Of a stretch of 64,000 nucleotides of DNA, positions 1 through 8,759 are shown in pieces. The position numbers and the translations under genes were made by a program. The stretch is from contig JAGXHY010000008.1 of assembly GCA_024635925.1 (NCBI GenBank), forward strand, positions 62,001-126,000. Reading direction: 5' to 3'. This DNA is from Bacillota bacterium. GTDB taxonomy: Bacteria > Bacillota > TC1. Below the pieces are notes generated by a model that saw nothing but the letters and a program-made list of their open reading frames with translations, ran no database searches and had not been told where the DNA came from. How positions within the stretch are numbered: the stretch's first letter is position 1; each line of letters opens with the position of its first letter.

Positions 1-3000
1 CGTTGATGGATAATAATGGTGCTTTAATATGGTCATTTTATGGCAGTAATGAAGGTAAGCCATTGTCAAATATTGTCTTACAATTGTTGAATTTATATAA
101 ATCGATTCCTAAATTAAAAATAGCTAGAGCTGGAGTAACGGGATATGGAGAAGGATTGATTAAAGCTGCCTTACAAGTCGATGAAGGTGAAATAGAAACT
201 GTAGCTCATTTCAAAGCAGCAAATTTCTTTCAACCTGGAGTTGATTTTATACTTGATATAGGTGGTCAAGATATGAAATCCTTACAAGTTAGAGATGGAG
301 TTATTACTAGTATTATGTTAAATGAAGCCTGTTCTTCAGGATGTGGATCATTTATTGAAACTTATGCTAATTCATTATCATTATCTATTAAAGATTTTGC
401 ACAGAAAGCATTGTTATCTCCAAATCCTGTTGATCTTGGAACTAGGTGTACAGTATTTATGAACTCTAAGATCAAACAAGCACAAAAAGATGGTGCTAGT
501 GTAGGCGATATTTCTGCTGGTGTTTCTTATTCAGTTATTAAAAACGCACTATACAAAGTTATAAAAATGAAAAATACTGCAGAATTAGGAGAAAAAGTTG
601 TAGTCCAAGGGGGTACATTCTATAATGATGCTGTTTTAAGAGCTTTTGAATTAATTATTGAAAGAGAAGTTGTAAGACCTGATATTGCAGGTATTATGGG
701 CGCTTTTGGTATGGCATTAATCGCAAAAGAAAGATATTGTGAAGATGAAGAAAGTATACTCTTAGGTCAAGATGATCTTATTAATTTTAATTATGTAAAT
801 GATATGAAACGTTGTGGGTTATGCGGAAATAATTGTTTATTAACAATTAGTACATTTCCAACTGGTGACTTTTTTGTTTCAGGTAATAGATGTGAAAGAG
901 GAGCAGGTATTGCAGAAGATGCTAAAAACAAGTTGCCTAATGTTTATGAATATACCTATAATAGATTATTTAAATATTATCATCCTCTAGATAAAGTTCT
1001 TGCTAGACGTGGAACCATTGGTATCCCTAGAGCCCTCAATATGTATGCACATTATCCTTTATGGTTCACGTTTTTTACTGAATTAGGTTTTAGAGTAGAA
1101 TTATCAAATAGAAGTTCTAAAAAGGTCTATGAGTCAGGAATGGATTCAATACCATCAGAATCAATGTGTTATCCAGCGAAAATAACTAATGGACATATTA
1201 TGAACTTGCTAAAAAAAGGAGTTAAAACTATTTTTTATCCATCTATACCTTATGATATTAAGGAAGAGGAAACTGCAGAAAACCACTATAACTGTCCTAT
1301 CGTGACAAGTTATCCTGAAGTTATTGAAAATAATATTGATGATATTAGAAATGATGATATTACATTTATTCATCCATTTTTACCAATATATAATCAAAAG
1401 AAGATGACGGTTAGGTTATATGAAGCACTAAAGAAAGATTTTAATATAAGTAAAAAAGAAATTAATTTTGCGTTAGAAAAAGCTTATGATGAACTAGATA
1501 GATATAAAAGAGATATAGAAGAAAAAGGCAAAGATATAGTTAATAAAATGCATGATAAAGGAATGCGGGGGATTGTTTTAGCAGGCAGGCCATATCATGT
1601 CGACCCAGAAATTCATCACGGAATACCCGAGATGATGACACAACTTGGTTTAGTAGTATTATCTGAAGAATCAATTTCTAAATTAGCAGAAGATAAAGAT
1701 CATTTAAGAGTTGTAAATCAGTGGGTTTACCATTCAAGATTATATAATGCAGCAGAGTTTGTTAAGAATGAACCTAATATAGAACTTGTTCAATTAACAT
1801 CATTTGGTTGTGGCTTGGATGCAATAACTACCGATCAAGTTAAAGAAATACTTGATCGAAATGGTAAGCTTTATACCTTGATAAAAATTGATGAAATTAA
1901 TAATTTAGGAGCAGCACGTATTAGGGCAAGATCATTACTTGCAGCTATGAATGCTAGAACCCAAAATACTGAAGACTTTATTAAAAAGCCTGTATTGGAA
2001 ACACCTGTATTTAAAAAAGGTATGGAGGATTATACTTTACTTGCTCCTCAAATGTCTCCTATTCATTTTCAGTTCCTAAAAGAAGCGTTCAGATATCATG
2101 GATATAATTTAGAAGTTTTAGAGGACATTTCAAATAAAGGTATGGACTTAGGTTTACAGTATGTTAATAATGATGCTTGTTATCCGACTTTAGTTGTTAT
2201 AGGACAAGTAATTGAAGCGTTGAGAAGTGGGAAATATGATGTTAATAAGATAGCAATATTAATGACTCAAACAGGAGGTGGATGTAGGGCCACAAACTAT
2301 ATTGCATTAATGACAAAAGCATTACATGATGCTGGATTTCCGGATATTCCTATTATTCCTATTACTGCTTCTAAAAATTTAGAGAAATCTACAGGCTTTA
2401 AAATGACAATGAGTTTTTTGCATCGTGTTTTAATGGCTGTTATTTATGGAGATGTTTTACTTAGAGTATATAGAGCAACTAAACCTTATGAAGCCGAAGA
2501 AGGGATAACTGAAGCTTTATATAAAAAATGGGTAGAAAAATGTGATAAGTCTGTTTATAATGGAAAATTCAAACAGTTTTCAACAAATATGAAAAGAATT
2601 GTAGAAGAGTTTGATGAATTACCTAGATTAAATATAAAAAAACCAAAAGTTGGAATTGTTGGTGAGATACTTGTTAAATTTCATCCATTTGCAAACAATA
2701 GTGTTGTAGACTTTTTAGAAAAAGAAGGAGCTGAAGTTGTAGTACCTGATTTATTAGATTTTTTCCTTTATTCTTTATATAGCAATATTTTTAAATTTGA
2801 AAATTTAGCAGGTAAGAAAAAAGAGAAAACCTTAGCAACCTGGGCTATAAATGCATTAGAGGTATATAGACGTTCCGCTCGAAATGCACTACGTAAATCT
2901 AAACATTTTCATGAGCAAGCTACAATTGGCTCTTTAACTGAAGGTGCGAAACCAATTTTATCTTTAGGAAATAGTATGGGAGAAGGCTGGTTTCTAACGG

Positions 3001-3245
3001 GTGAAATGGTTGAATTAATTGATAGTGGTGTTGAAAATATTGTTTGTGTACAACCTTTTGGTTGTTTACCAAATCATATTACGGGAAAAGGAGTAATTAA
3101 AGAACTCCATAATCGATATAATGATGTAAATATCGTTGCTGTAGATTATGATCCTGGTGCGAGTGAAGTTAATCAAATAAATAGACTTAAACTAATGCTA
3201 TCAAAAGCATATAAGAATATGAATAAAAAAGATGTTATAGAATAA
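1..3245 (+). CDS. 2-hydroxyacyl-CoA dehydratase activase / DUF2229 giant protein (5' truncated)
   Basis: The reading frame is open to the left window edge, so at least the first ASKHA ATPase domain is missing; family members are usually about 1,400 residues and 1,080 are present. Visible in the fragment: a second BcrAD/BadFG-type ATPase domain with GGQD near residue 87 and an EACSSGCGSF motif (Cys110 and Cys114) resembling the bridging Fe-S motif of dehydratase activators. Next come RCGLCGNNC (Cys271, 274, 278) and a DUF2229-like region from about residue 330. The C-terminal half resembles a dehydratase subunit (YVNNDACYP, QTGGGCRATNY, PFGCLPNHI). Known activators deliver an ATP-driven low-potential electron to 2-hydroxyacyl-CoA dehydratases in strict anaerobes, but the substrate of these giant fusions is generally unproven. 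A weak terminator follows it. The family call is firm; the substrate is unknown. Confidence 0.88.
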   Translation, partial: LMDNNGALIWSFYGSNEGKPLSNIVLQLLNLYKSIPKLKIARAGVTGYGEGLIKAALQVDEGEIETVAHFKAANFFQPGVDFILDIGGQDMKSLQVRDGVITSIMLNEACSSGCGSFIETYANSLSLSIKDFAQKALLSPNPVDLGTRCTVFMNSKIKQAQKDGASVGDISAGVSYSVIKNALYKVIKMKNTAELGEKVVVQGGTFYNDAVLRAFELIIEREVVRPDIAGIMGAFGMALIAKERYCEDEESILLGQDDLINFNYVNDMKRCGLCGNNCLLTISTFPTGDFFVSGNRCERGAGIAEDAKNKLPNVYEYTYNRLFKYYHPLDKVLARRGTIGIPRALNMYAHYPLWFTFFTELGFRVELSNRSSKKVYESGMDSIPSESMCYPAKITNGHIMNLLKKGVKTIFYPSIPYDIKEEETAENHYNCPIVTSYPEVIENNIDDIRNDDITFIHPFLPIYNQKKMTVRLYEALKKDFNISKKEINFALEKAYDELDRYKRDIEEKGKDIVNKMHDKGMRGIVLAGRPYHVDPEIHHGIPEMMTQLGLVVLSEESISKLAEDKDHLRVVNQWVYHSRLYNAAEFVKNEPNIELVQLTSFGCGLDAITTDQVKEILDRNGKLYTLIKIDEINNLGAARIRARSLLAAMNARTQNTEDFIKKPVLETPVFKKGMEDYTLLAPQMSPIHFQFLKEAFRYHGYNLEVLEDISNKGMDLGLQYVNNDACYPTLVVIGQVIEALRSGKYDVNKIAILMTQTGGGCRATNYIALMTKALHDAGFPDIPIIPITASKNLEKSTGFKMTMSFLHRVLMAVIYGDVLLRVYRATKPYEAEEGITEALYKKWVEKCDKSVYNGKFKQFSTNMKRIVEEFDELPRLNIKKPKVGIVGEILVKFHPFANNSVVDFLEKEGAEVVVPDLLDFFLYSLYSNIFKFENLAGKKKEKTLATWAINALEVYRRSARNALRKSKHFHEQATIGSLTEGAKPILSLGNSMGEGWFLTGEMVELIDSGVENIVCVQPFGCLPNHITGKGVIKELHNRYNDVNIVAVDYDPGASEVNQINRLKLMLSKAYKNMNKKDVIE

Positions 3246-3264
3246 TATTATTATATATAAATAT

Positions 3265-3294
3265 GGATATATCACTTGTTGCTATGTCCTTTTT
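3265..3294 (+). terminator. weak intrinsic terminator after the activase gene
   Basis: A 7-bp stem GGATATA/TATGTCC, with one T-G wobble, spans an 11-base loop and is followed by TTTTT. It lies 19 bases past the activase stop. The stem is AT-rich, so strength is uncertain. Confidence 0.4.
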
Positions 3295-3371
3295 ATATAC
3301 TTTAGTTTCTGGTTATGATATTATGTATTAAAATTAATGCCTTAAATTTTCGTGAAAAAGGAGTAACAAAT

Positions 3372-4073
3372 ATGAAATTTCAATTAACTAGTGGTGGTCC
3401 TTTTGCTTTAGTAAAATTACAATTGGCTAAGAATGAGGAAGTTAAAATAGAGAGAAGTTCTATGGTATATCATAATGGTAATGTAACCTTGGAAGGTAGG
3501 ATGAATAGTACCAGTACAAATGTTTCAGTTCTTGGTAACATGTTGAAATCTGTTGCAAAATCAGTAGTTAGTGGAGAAAGCTTTTTTGTTACTATTGTTA
3601 AAAGTTTTTCTGATGATGGCGAAATAAATATTGCTCCACCTGCAATTGGTTCAATAAAAGAATTGAGTGTTGGTGAGAAACAATGGTTTTTAAATGATGG
3701 TGTCTTTTTAGCTTGTGATAAAACAGTTGAATATAATATGAAGAGACAATCACTTGGAAAAGCAGTTTTTGGTGGAAGTGGCGGTTTGTATGTTATGGAA
3801 ACTACTGGAGAAGGATCAATTATTATAAGTAGTTATGGCGAGATAGTGGAAATTGACCTAAAAGGTGCTGATAAATTTGTTGTTGATAATCGACATGTAT
3901 TGGCTTGGGAGAGTACTTTGAATTACGAAATTAAGGTAGCTTCTGGTATTTTTGGCTTTACAACTGGAGAAGGGTTTGTTAATGAATTTGTTGGAAAAGG
4001 AAAAATTTTGATACAAACTAGAAATATTGCTAATTTAGCTACATTATTATCATCTTGTGGAAATAATAATTAA
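3372..4073 (+). CDS. AIM24 / TIGR00266 family protein
   Basis: A 233-residue protein with no catalytic motif I can name. Its Gly-rich, beta-strand pattern (opening MKFQLTSGGPFALVKLQL, and repeated GxG turns through GKGKILIQTRN near the end) matches the AIM24/TIGR00266 family. This family is widespread in bacteria, is related to a mitochondrial biogenesis factor, and has no settled biochemical role. I chose ATG 3372 because AAGGAG lies 8 bases upstream; a longer frame from 3315 has no ribosome binding site. There is no signal peptide or membrane segment, so it is probably cytosolic. It stands alone and ends at a terminator shared with the convergent thrC. Confidence 0.75.
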   Translation: MKFQLTSGGPFALVKLQLAKNEEVKIERSSMVYHNGNVTLEGRMNSTSTNVSVLGNMLKSVAKSVVSGESFFVTIVKSFSDDGEINIAPPAIGSIKELSVGEKQWFLNDGVFLACDKTVEYNMKRQSLGKAVFGGSGGLYVMETTGEGSIIISSYGEIVEIDLKGADKFVVDNRHVLAWESTLNYEIKVASGIFGFTTGEGFVNEFVGKGKILIQTRNIANLATLLSSCGNNN

Positions 4074-4083
4074 TTTAATATAT

Positions 4084-4119
4084 AAAAAGTGAAGCATTTT
4101 TTGAAGTGCTTCACTTTTT
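4084..4119. terminator. bidirectional terminator between AIM24 gene and thrC
   Basis: A perfect 13-bp stem AAAAAGTGAAGCA/TGCTTCACTTTTT encloses a 10-base loop. The arms carry an A run and a T run, so the structure can end transcripts on both strands. It sits 10 bases after the + strand stop and 16 bases from the thrC stop on the - strand. Confidence 0.85.
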
Positions 4120-4135
4120 ATATTTGAAAACTAAA

Positions 4136-5635
4136 TTATATATTTAAATAATCTTTTAAAGTTTTTTCCATTTCATTTTTATTAATAACATCTTTAAAAT
4201 AAATAATCTTTTTATCAAGTCCCTTTAATCCCTCAGGTATAGGATTTTTTGTCTTATTGTTGATTGCATTTAATTGTTCAATATCATTAAGATCACTATA
4301 ATTTGGTAAGATAGCCTCAGCTACAGCTCCATTAAACTTATATGGACTCGCTGTGGAAATAATAATATTAAAAGTGTGATCCTTTGTAGCTTGTAAATAT
4401 TTTTCATAAACTGTATAAGCTACTGCAGTATGTGTATCCATTAAATAGTTTTTTATCTTATAAACTTCCTTAATAGTATTAATCGTATCAGAATCTGTTG
4501 CACTATCGGCATAAAATATATCTTTTAATTTTATTAAGATTTCGTCAGATATTTTGTAAGAACCTTTATTTTTAAGATCTAACATTAAATTAGTAATCAA
4601 TTCTTTATCTCCATTTGATAATAAAAATAATAATCTTTCTAAATTACTTGAAATTAATATATCCATTGAGGGTGAAATTGTTTTTAAGAAATCACGGTTA
4701 CGATTATATTCTCCTGTATTAATAAATTCCTTAAGCACATCATTAGAATTAGTAGCACAAATTAATTTATTGATTGGCAAACCCATTTCTTTAGCATAAT
4801 AACCTGCAAGAATATTTCCGAAATTCCCAGTTGGAACTGTAAAGTTAACTTTATCACCTAATTCTATTTTTTTAGAATTAACAACTTGAATATAACTATC
4901 AAAATAGTAAACTATCTGAGGAACTAATCTTCCCCAGTTAATAGAATTTGCAGATGAAAATGTATGATTAATATTTTCTAGTTTTAAATTTAAATCTTCA
5001 TTACTAAATAGTTTTTTTACACCATTTTGAGTATCATCAAAGTTACCTTCAACAGCAACAACTTTTACATTATCACCTAATTGAGTGACCATTTGTAGTT
5101 TTTGTATTAGACTTACTCCATCGATTGGATAAAAGACTAAAATTTTTGTGTTAGGCACATCTTTAAAGCCTTCTAAAGCAGCTTTACCTGTATCACCAGA
5201 GGTAGCTACCAATATAACATAAGTTCTTGTATCTTCATTTTTACTTGCACTATTAGTCAAAAGATATGGCAATATTTGTAATGCAATATCTTTAAAGGCA
5301 GAAGTAGGTCCGTGATAAAGTTCCAACACTCCACATTTATCATTTAAGATATGTAAAGGAGTAACTTTGTGTGAAGAAAACGTCTTACTATTATAAGCTT
5401 TATTCACACAAGACTTTAACTCATCTTGAGAAAAATCAGTCAAAAATTTACTTAAAATGATTATTGCTTTATTATTATAAGTCAATTTAGAAAAACTGCC
5501 AATTTCTTCAACACTAAGTTTTGGTATACTTACAGGGAGATAAAGACCACCATCTTTGCCTAAACCATTAAGTATAGCTTGACTACTTGTAACCTGATTA
5601 ATATCTGATCTTGTTGTTGTATATTTTAAATTCAT
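4136..5635 (-). CDS. thrC: threonine synthase
   Basis: Converts O-phosphohomoserine to threonine and phosphate with PLP. The 499-residue length and the N-terminal pattern (KDGGLYLP near residues 27-34) fit the long ThrC class. The PLP lysine is Lys115 in GPTSAFKD, a glycine-rich ATSGDTGKAA phosphate loop follows, and PTGNFGN is present. It starts 13 bases after the trpB stop, so the two form a - strand operon of two PLP lyases. No thrA or thrB is nearby. The ribosome binding site is weak (TAGGAA), so translation may rely on coupling to trpB. Confidence 0.95.
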   Translation of the reverse strand: MNLKYTTTRSDINQVTSSQAILNGLGKDGGLYLPVSIPKLSVEEIGSFSKLTYNNKAIIILSKFLTDFSQDELKSCVNKAYNSKTFSSHKVTPLHILNDKCGVLELYHGPTSAFKDIALQILPYLLTNSASKNEDTRTYVILVATSGDTGKAALEGFKDVPNTKILVFYPIDGVSLIQKLQMVTQLGDNVKVVAVEGNFDDTQNGVKKLFSNEDLNLKLENINHTFSSANSINWGRLVPQIVYYFDSYIQVVNSKKIELGDKVNFTVPTGNFGNILAGYYAKEMGLPINKLICATNSNDVLKEFINTGEYNRNRDFLKTISPSMDILISSNLERLLFLLSNGDKELITNLMLDLKNKGSYKISDEILIKLKDIFYADSATDSDTINTIKEVYKIKNYLMDTHTAVAYTVYEKYLQATKDHTFNIIISTASPYKFNGAVAEAILPNYSDLNDIEQLNAINNKTKNPIPEGLKGLDKKIIYFKDVINKNEMEKTLKDYLNI

Positions 5636-5648
5636 TATATATTCCTAA

Positions 5649-6857
5649 CTAATTATTTATTATTTCTTGCAATCTGACACTCTCTTTTTCTGAAGCAAGA
5701 ATAGTATCCGTATCTTTATCACCTCTACCTGAAAGATTTACTACAATCATAGTATCTTTAGACAAAGTAGGAGCTATCTTCATAGCATAAGCTAATGCAT
5801 GAGCACTTTCAATTGCTGGAATAATACCTTCATGTTTTGATAATTTTTTGAAAGCATGGAGAGCTTCAAAATCAGTGATTGAAACATATTCAGCTAGTTT
5901 AGCATCTTTTAAATAACTATGTTCTGGACCAACACCTGGATAATTAAGGCCAGAAGCTATTGAATGAGATATTTTTATTTCACCTGCATCGTCTAACATT
6001 ACATATGTTTTATAACCGTGTATTAAGGATATTTTTCCTTCAGTTAAAGGTGCAGCATGTAATCCAGTTTTAATGCCAATACCACCAGGCTCTACTCCGA
6101 TTAATTTAGCATCTGGGTTGCCAATGAAATCAGCAAATGCACCGATAGCATTACTTCCACCACCAACACAAGCAATAATATAGTCTGGTGTTTTACCTTC
6201 GATTTCCATTGCTTGCTCAACAATTTCCTTGCTAATTACTCGTTGGAAATGTTTGACCATGCTAGGATAAGGGTAAGGTCCTACTGCAGATCCTAATATA
6301 TAGAAAGTATTCTTATAATTTTGAACTAAGTCTCCTAAAGCAACGTCAACTGCTGCTTTAAGATCTTTTTCTCCACTTTCAACTAGAATTACCTTGGCTC
6401 CAAGTAGTTCCATCCTATAAACGTTTAATGGTTGTTTTTTAGCATCTTTAGATCCCATATAAATCACACAATCCATTCCGAAAAGTGCTGCAGCTGTTGC
6501 TGTGGCTACGCCATGTTGTCCAGCACCAGTTTCAGCTATAACTCTTTTTAAGCCCATTCTCTTTGCTAATAGAGCTTGACCTAATGTATTATTAATTTTA
6601 TGAGCACCAGTATGATTTAAATCTTCTCTTTTTAAATATATTTTTGCTCCACCTAGTTTTCTAGTAATATTTGAAGCTAAGTATAGAGGAGATGGTCTAC
6701 CCACATAATATTTCAGATAATAGTTTAATTCCTTATTAAATTCCTCATCATTTTTTGCTTTTTCAAACTCTTCGGCTATATTTTCAAGTACTTCTGCTAA
6801 TGCATCTGGTACAAAAGAACCTCCAAATTCACCGAATAGACCTTTTTGATTATCCAT
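5649..6857 (-). CDS. trpB: tryptophan synthase beta chain, without trpA
   Basis: Condenses indole with L-serine to give tryptophan using PLP. The 402 residues align in register with the classical TrpB1 type: HTGAHKINN puts the PLP lysine at Lys87, AETGAGQHG puts the catalytic acid at Glu109, and GGGSNAIG forms the phosphate loop. FGGSFVPD near the start is a small variation on the usual FGGRFVPE. No trpA or other trp gene is present; the partner downstream is thrC. TrpB1 normally works as an alpha2beta2 complex, so the alpha subunit is elsewhere, or the enzyme uses free indole, or it acts as a serine/threonine-type lyase. The ATG is preceded by GGGAGG at a good distance. Confidence 0.93.
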   Translation of the reverse strand: MDNQKGLFGEFGGSFVPDALAEVLENIAEEFEKAKNDEEFNKELNYYLKYYVGRPSPLYLASNITRKLGGAKIYLKREDLNHTGAHKINNTLGQALLAKRMGLKRVIAETGAGQHGVATATAAALFGMDCVIYMGSKDAKKQPLNVYRMELLGAKVILVESGEKDLKAAVDVALGDLVQNYKNTFYILGSAVGPYPYPSMVKHFQRVISKEIVEQAMEIEGKTPDYIIACVGGGSNAIGAFADFIGNPDAKLIGVEPGGIGIKTGLHAAPLTEGKISLIHGYKTYVMLDDAGEIKISHSIASGLNYPGVGPEHSYLKDAKLAEYVSITDFEALHAFKKLSKHEGIIPAIESAHALAYAMKIAPTLSKDTMIVVNLSGRGDKDTDTILASEKESVRLQEIINN

Positions 6858-6888
6858 GATTAAGCCTCCCTAATATAATATCTATACT

Positions 6889-6917
6889 ATTATAGCAAAA
6901 AAAGAAAATCATTGGAA
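6889..6917 (-). promoter_or_regulatory. promoter of trpB-thrC
   Basis: Read on the - strand: TATAAT at 6889-6894 with an extended TG-C just upstream, and a weak -35 TTCCAA at 6912-6917, spaced 17 bases. The expected start near 6882 leaves a leader of only about 25 bases. There is therefore no room for a T-box, TRAP-type attenuator or leader peptide. Confidence 0.65.
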
Positions 6918-6949
6918 TAAAATTAAGAATTATTTTGAATTAATTACTA

Positions 6950-6978
6950 TTGACTTATATTGGAAATACCGATATAAT
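6950..6978 (+). promoter_or_regulatory. promoter of the tRNA cluster
   Basis: TTGACT at 6950-6955 and TATAAT at 6973-6978 with a 17-base spacer form a near-consensus sigma-A promoter. It lies 19 bases before the first tRNA, as expected for a stable RNA operon. It is divergent from the trpB promoter. Confidence 0.85.
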
Positions 6979-6997
6979 AATTCTTGCGTTAAGATAT

Positions 6998-7072
6998 TCC
7001 TCGATAGCTCAACGGTAGAGCACTCGGCTGTTAACCGAGGGGTTGTAGGTTCGAATCCCACTCGAGGAGCCA
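6998..7072 (+). tRNA. tRNA-Asn (GUU)
   Basis: A cloverleaf is visible. The acceptor TCCTCGA pairs with TCGAGGA, the anticodon stem CTCGG/CCGAG holds loop CTGTTAA with anticodon GTT, and the T arm contains GGTTCGAATCC. The 3' CCA is encoded. Confidence 0.95.
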
Positions 7073-7079
7073 TTTTACC

Positions 7080-7154
7080 GGGCCCATAGCTCAGTGGTAG
7101 AGCTACCGGCTCATAACCGGTTGGTCCTTGGTTCAATCCCAAGTGGGCCCACCA
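7080..7154 (+). tRNA. tRNA with anticodon CAU (elongator Met, or Ile2)
   Basis: Acceptor GGGCCCA pairs with TGGGCCC, anticodon stem ACCGG/CCGGT holds loop CTCATAA with anticodon CAT, and CCA is encoded. The G1-C72 pair rules out initiator tRNA. C4-G69 and C5-G68 would also be compatible with the lysidine-modified Ile2 tRNA, so Met is preferred but not proven. Confidence 0.85.
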
Positions 7155-7155
7155 A

Positions 7156-7231
7156 GGGCGTTTAGCTCAGCTGGGAGAGCGCTTGCCTTACAAGCAAGAT
7201 GTCGGCGGTTCGATCCCGTCAACGCCCACCA
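7156..7231 (+). tRNA. tRNA-Val (UAC)
   Basis: Acceptor GGGCGTT pairs with AACGCCC, anticodon stem CTTGC/GCAAG holds loop CTTACAA with anticodon TAC, the T arm contains GGTTCGATCC, and CCA is encoded. Confidence 0.95.
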
Positions 7232-7257
7232 AGACCTCATAACGAGGTCTTTTTTTT
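7232..7257 (+). terminator. terminator of the tRNA cluster
   Basis: Stem AGACCTC/GAGGTCT with a 5-base loop, followed by seven further T. It starts at the first base after the tRNA-Val CCA. Confidence 0.9.
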
Positions 7258-7275
7258 ATATAAGGAGTATATTTA

Positions 7276-7956
7276 ATGAAAACAAATATAAGAGTCGATA
7301 AAGTGCTAGACTATATACCAATAGGCTCAAAAGTTGCTGATATTGGTTGTGATCATGGTTATGTTTTAATAAAAGGGGTTTTAGAAGATATAATAATAAA
7401 AGGTATTGGAATAGAAGTAGCAAAAGGTCCTTATTATCAAGCAAAAAAAAATGTAAAAGAATATAAGTTAGAAGATAAAATAGATATTAGATTTGGTAAT
7501 GGTTTGAACCCTTTATTAAATGATGAATGTGATATTTGTGTCATTGGTGGAATGGGTGGCAGGCTAATTACCAGTATAATAAATGAGGATTTAGATAAAT
7601 TAAGTTTATTTAAACGTCTAGTTTTACAGCCAATGAATAGTGAATCGATACTTAGACGTTTCCTTTTAAGTAATAATTGGAAAATAATTGATGAAGAAAT
7701 ATTAATTGAAGATAGATTATATCTTTACATAGTCGCAGAAAAGGGTAATATGAAAGTTAATGATGATTTCTTGTTTGAAATAGGACCAGTATTAGCGAAG
7801 AAAAACAATATTGGTAGAGATCAATATATAACAGAAAAATTAATGAAACTTGAAAAAATTAAAAAAAATCTAAAGAAAATAAAAATTGAAGACAAGAATA
7901 ACCTTAAGAAAATAGATTTTTATATAAAGAAATGGAGTAGTTATCTTGAAAATTAA
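7276..7956 (+). CDS. trmK: tRNA (adenine(22)-N1)-methyltransferase TrmK
   Basis: S-adenosylmethionine-dependent enzyme that methylates A22 of bacterial tRNAs. The 226 residues match the family length. The SAM site VADIGCDHGY sits near residues 20-29, a GxExxxGP segment follows, and CVIGGMGGRL provides the second nucleotide-side loop. The C-terminal third is Lys-rich and probably helical, as in the family, where it contacts tRNA. TAAGGAG lies just before the ATG. Its last 11 bases overlap the next gene, a trmK/Nif3-like pairing that is conserved in Firmicutes. Confidence 0.92.
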   Translation: MKTNIRVDKVLDYIPIGSKVADIGCDHGYVLIKGVLEDIIIKGIGIEVAKGPYYQAKKNVKEYKLEDKIDIRFGNGLNPLLNDECDICVIGGMGGRLITSIINEDLDKLSLFKRLVLQPMNSESILRRFLLSNNWKIIDEEILIEDRLYLYIVAEKGNMKVNDDFLFEIGPVLAKKNNIGRDQYITEKLMKLEKIKKNLKKIKIEDKNNLKKIDFYIKKWSSYLEN

Positions 7957-8716
7957 CGATGTTAAAGACCTATTAGAAAAATGGTATCCTTTAGATCTTG
8001 TCGAAGATTGGGATATCTCTGGTTTACAGATAAAACCAAAGAAAGATGATATATCAAATATAGTTGTTGGGTTAACATTAAATAATGATATAATAGATAT
8101 AGCTATTGAAAAAAAATCAAATTTAATCATTTGTCATCATCCTATTTTTTTTAACGAAGCAGATAAAAATGATTTATTAAATATTAAATCACAGAATTTA
8201 AGTAAATTATTAACAAACAAGGGAATAGGGTTTTATGCACTACATACTAATTTTGATAAGAAACAAATGTCTAATTCACTAGCTAAGATATTAGAATTAA
8301 GTAATCTTAGAGTACTAGATAATCAATCATCTCTAGGTTTAATTGGAGATTTACCAAAAAAGTATTCTTATAAAGATATATTATTGAAAATCTTTAATAT
8401 ACTTAAAATTAATTGTATGAAATATAGTGATGTAGATTTAGATAAAAATATAGAAAGAATTGCAATATGTTCAGGTTCAGGTAGAACATTTTTAGATATC
8501 GCAATTGAAAGTTCAGATTTATACATGACTGGAGATTTAAATTATCATTCCTTTGAAAAAGCTGTATATTTTAATTTTCCTTTGATTGATATTAATCACT
8601 ATAACAGTGAGATTATAGGTGTTGAAAGTTTATATGAACAAATGAAAAATAGTTTTGAAATTCCAATATTTTTTTATAAAGGAAGGGATTTTCATAAGAG
8701 TTTCCTGAAATTATAA
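7946..8716 (+). CDS. Nif3-like dinuclear metal centre protein (YqfO/DUF34)
   Basis: 256 residues of the Nif3/GTP cyclohydrolase I type 2 family. Metal ligands are recognisable: CHHPIFF for the first site, HTNFDK next, and a C-terminal INHYNSE motif. The start is TTG with GGAG upstream, overlapping trmK by 11 bases. Members form hexamers with two bound metals. The true reaction is unresolved (proposals include a role with NAD-type metabolites or metal insertion), so I give no symbol. The short form lacks the central PII-like insert found in B. subtilis YqfO. Confidence 0.88.
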   Translation: MKINDVKDLLEKWYPLDLVEDWDISGLQIKPKKDDISNIVVGLTLNNDIIDIAIEKKSNLIICHHPIFFNEADKNDLLNIKSQNLSKLLTNKGIGFYALHTNFDKKQMSNSLAKILELSNLRVLDNQSSLGLIGDLPKKYSYKDILLKIFNILKINCMKYSDVDLDKNIERIAICSGSGRTFLDIAIESSDLYMTGDLNYHSFEKAVYFNFPLIDINHYNSEIIGVESLYEQMKNSFEIPIFFYKGRDFHKSFLKL

Positions 8717-8759
8717 AGTAGTTGTACAATTGATAGATAATTATATGTGGAGGTGAATG

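Noticed and set aside
6858-6888. T-box or attenuator before trpB
   Set aside because: The predicted transcript leader is about 25 bases, with no hairpin or leader peptide.
6930-7142. A 70-codon - strand frame containing a GFEPTTPRL-like segment
   Set aside because: It is the antisense of the tRNA-Asn and tRNA-Met genes, a well-known source of spurious protein entries.
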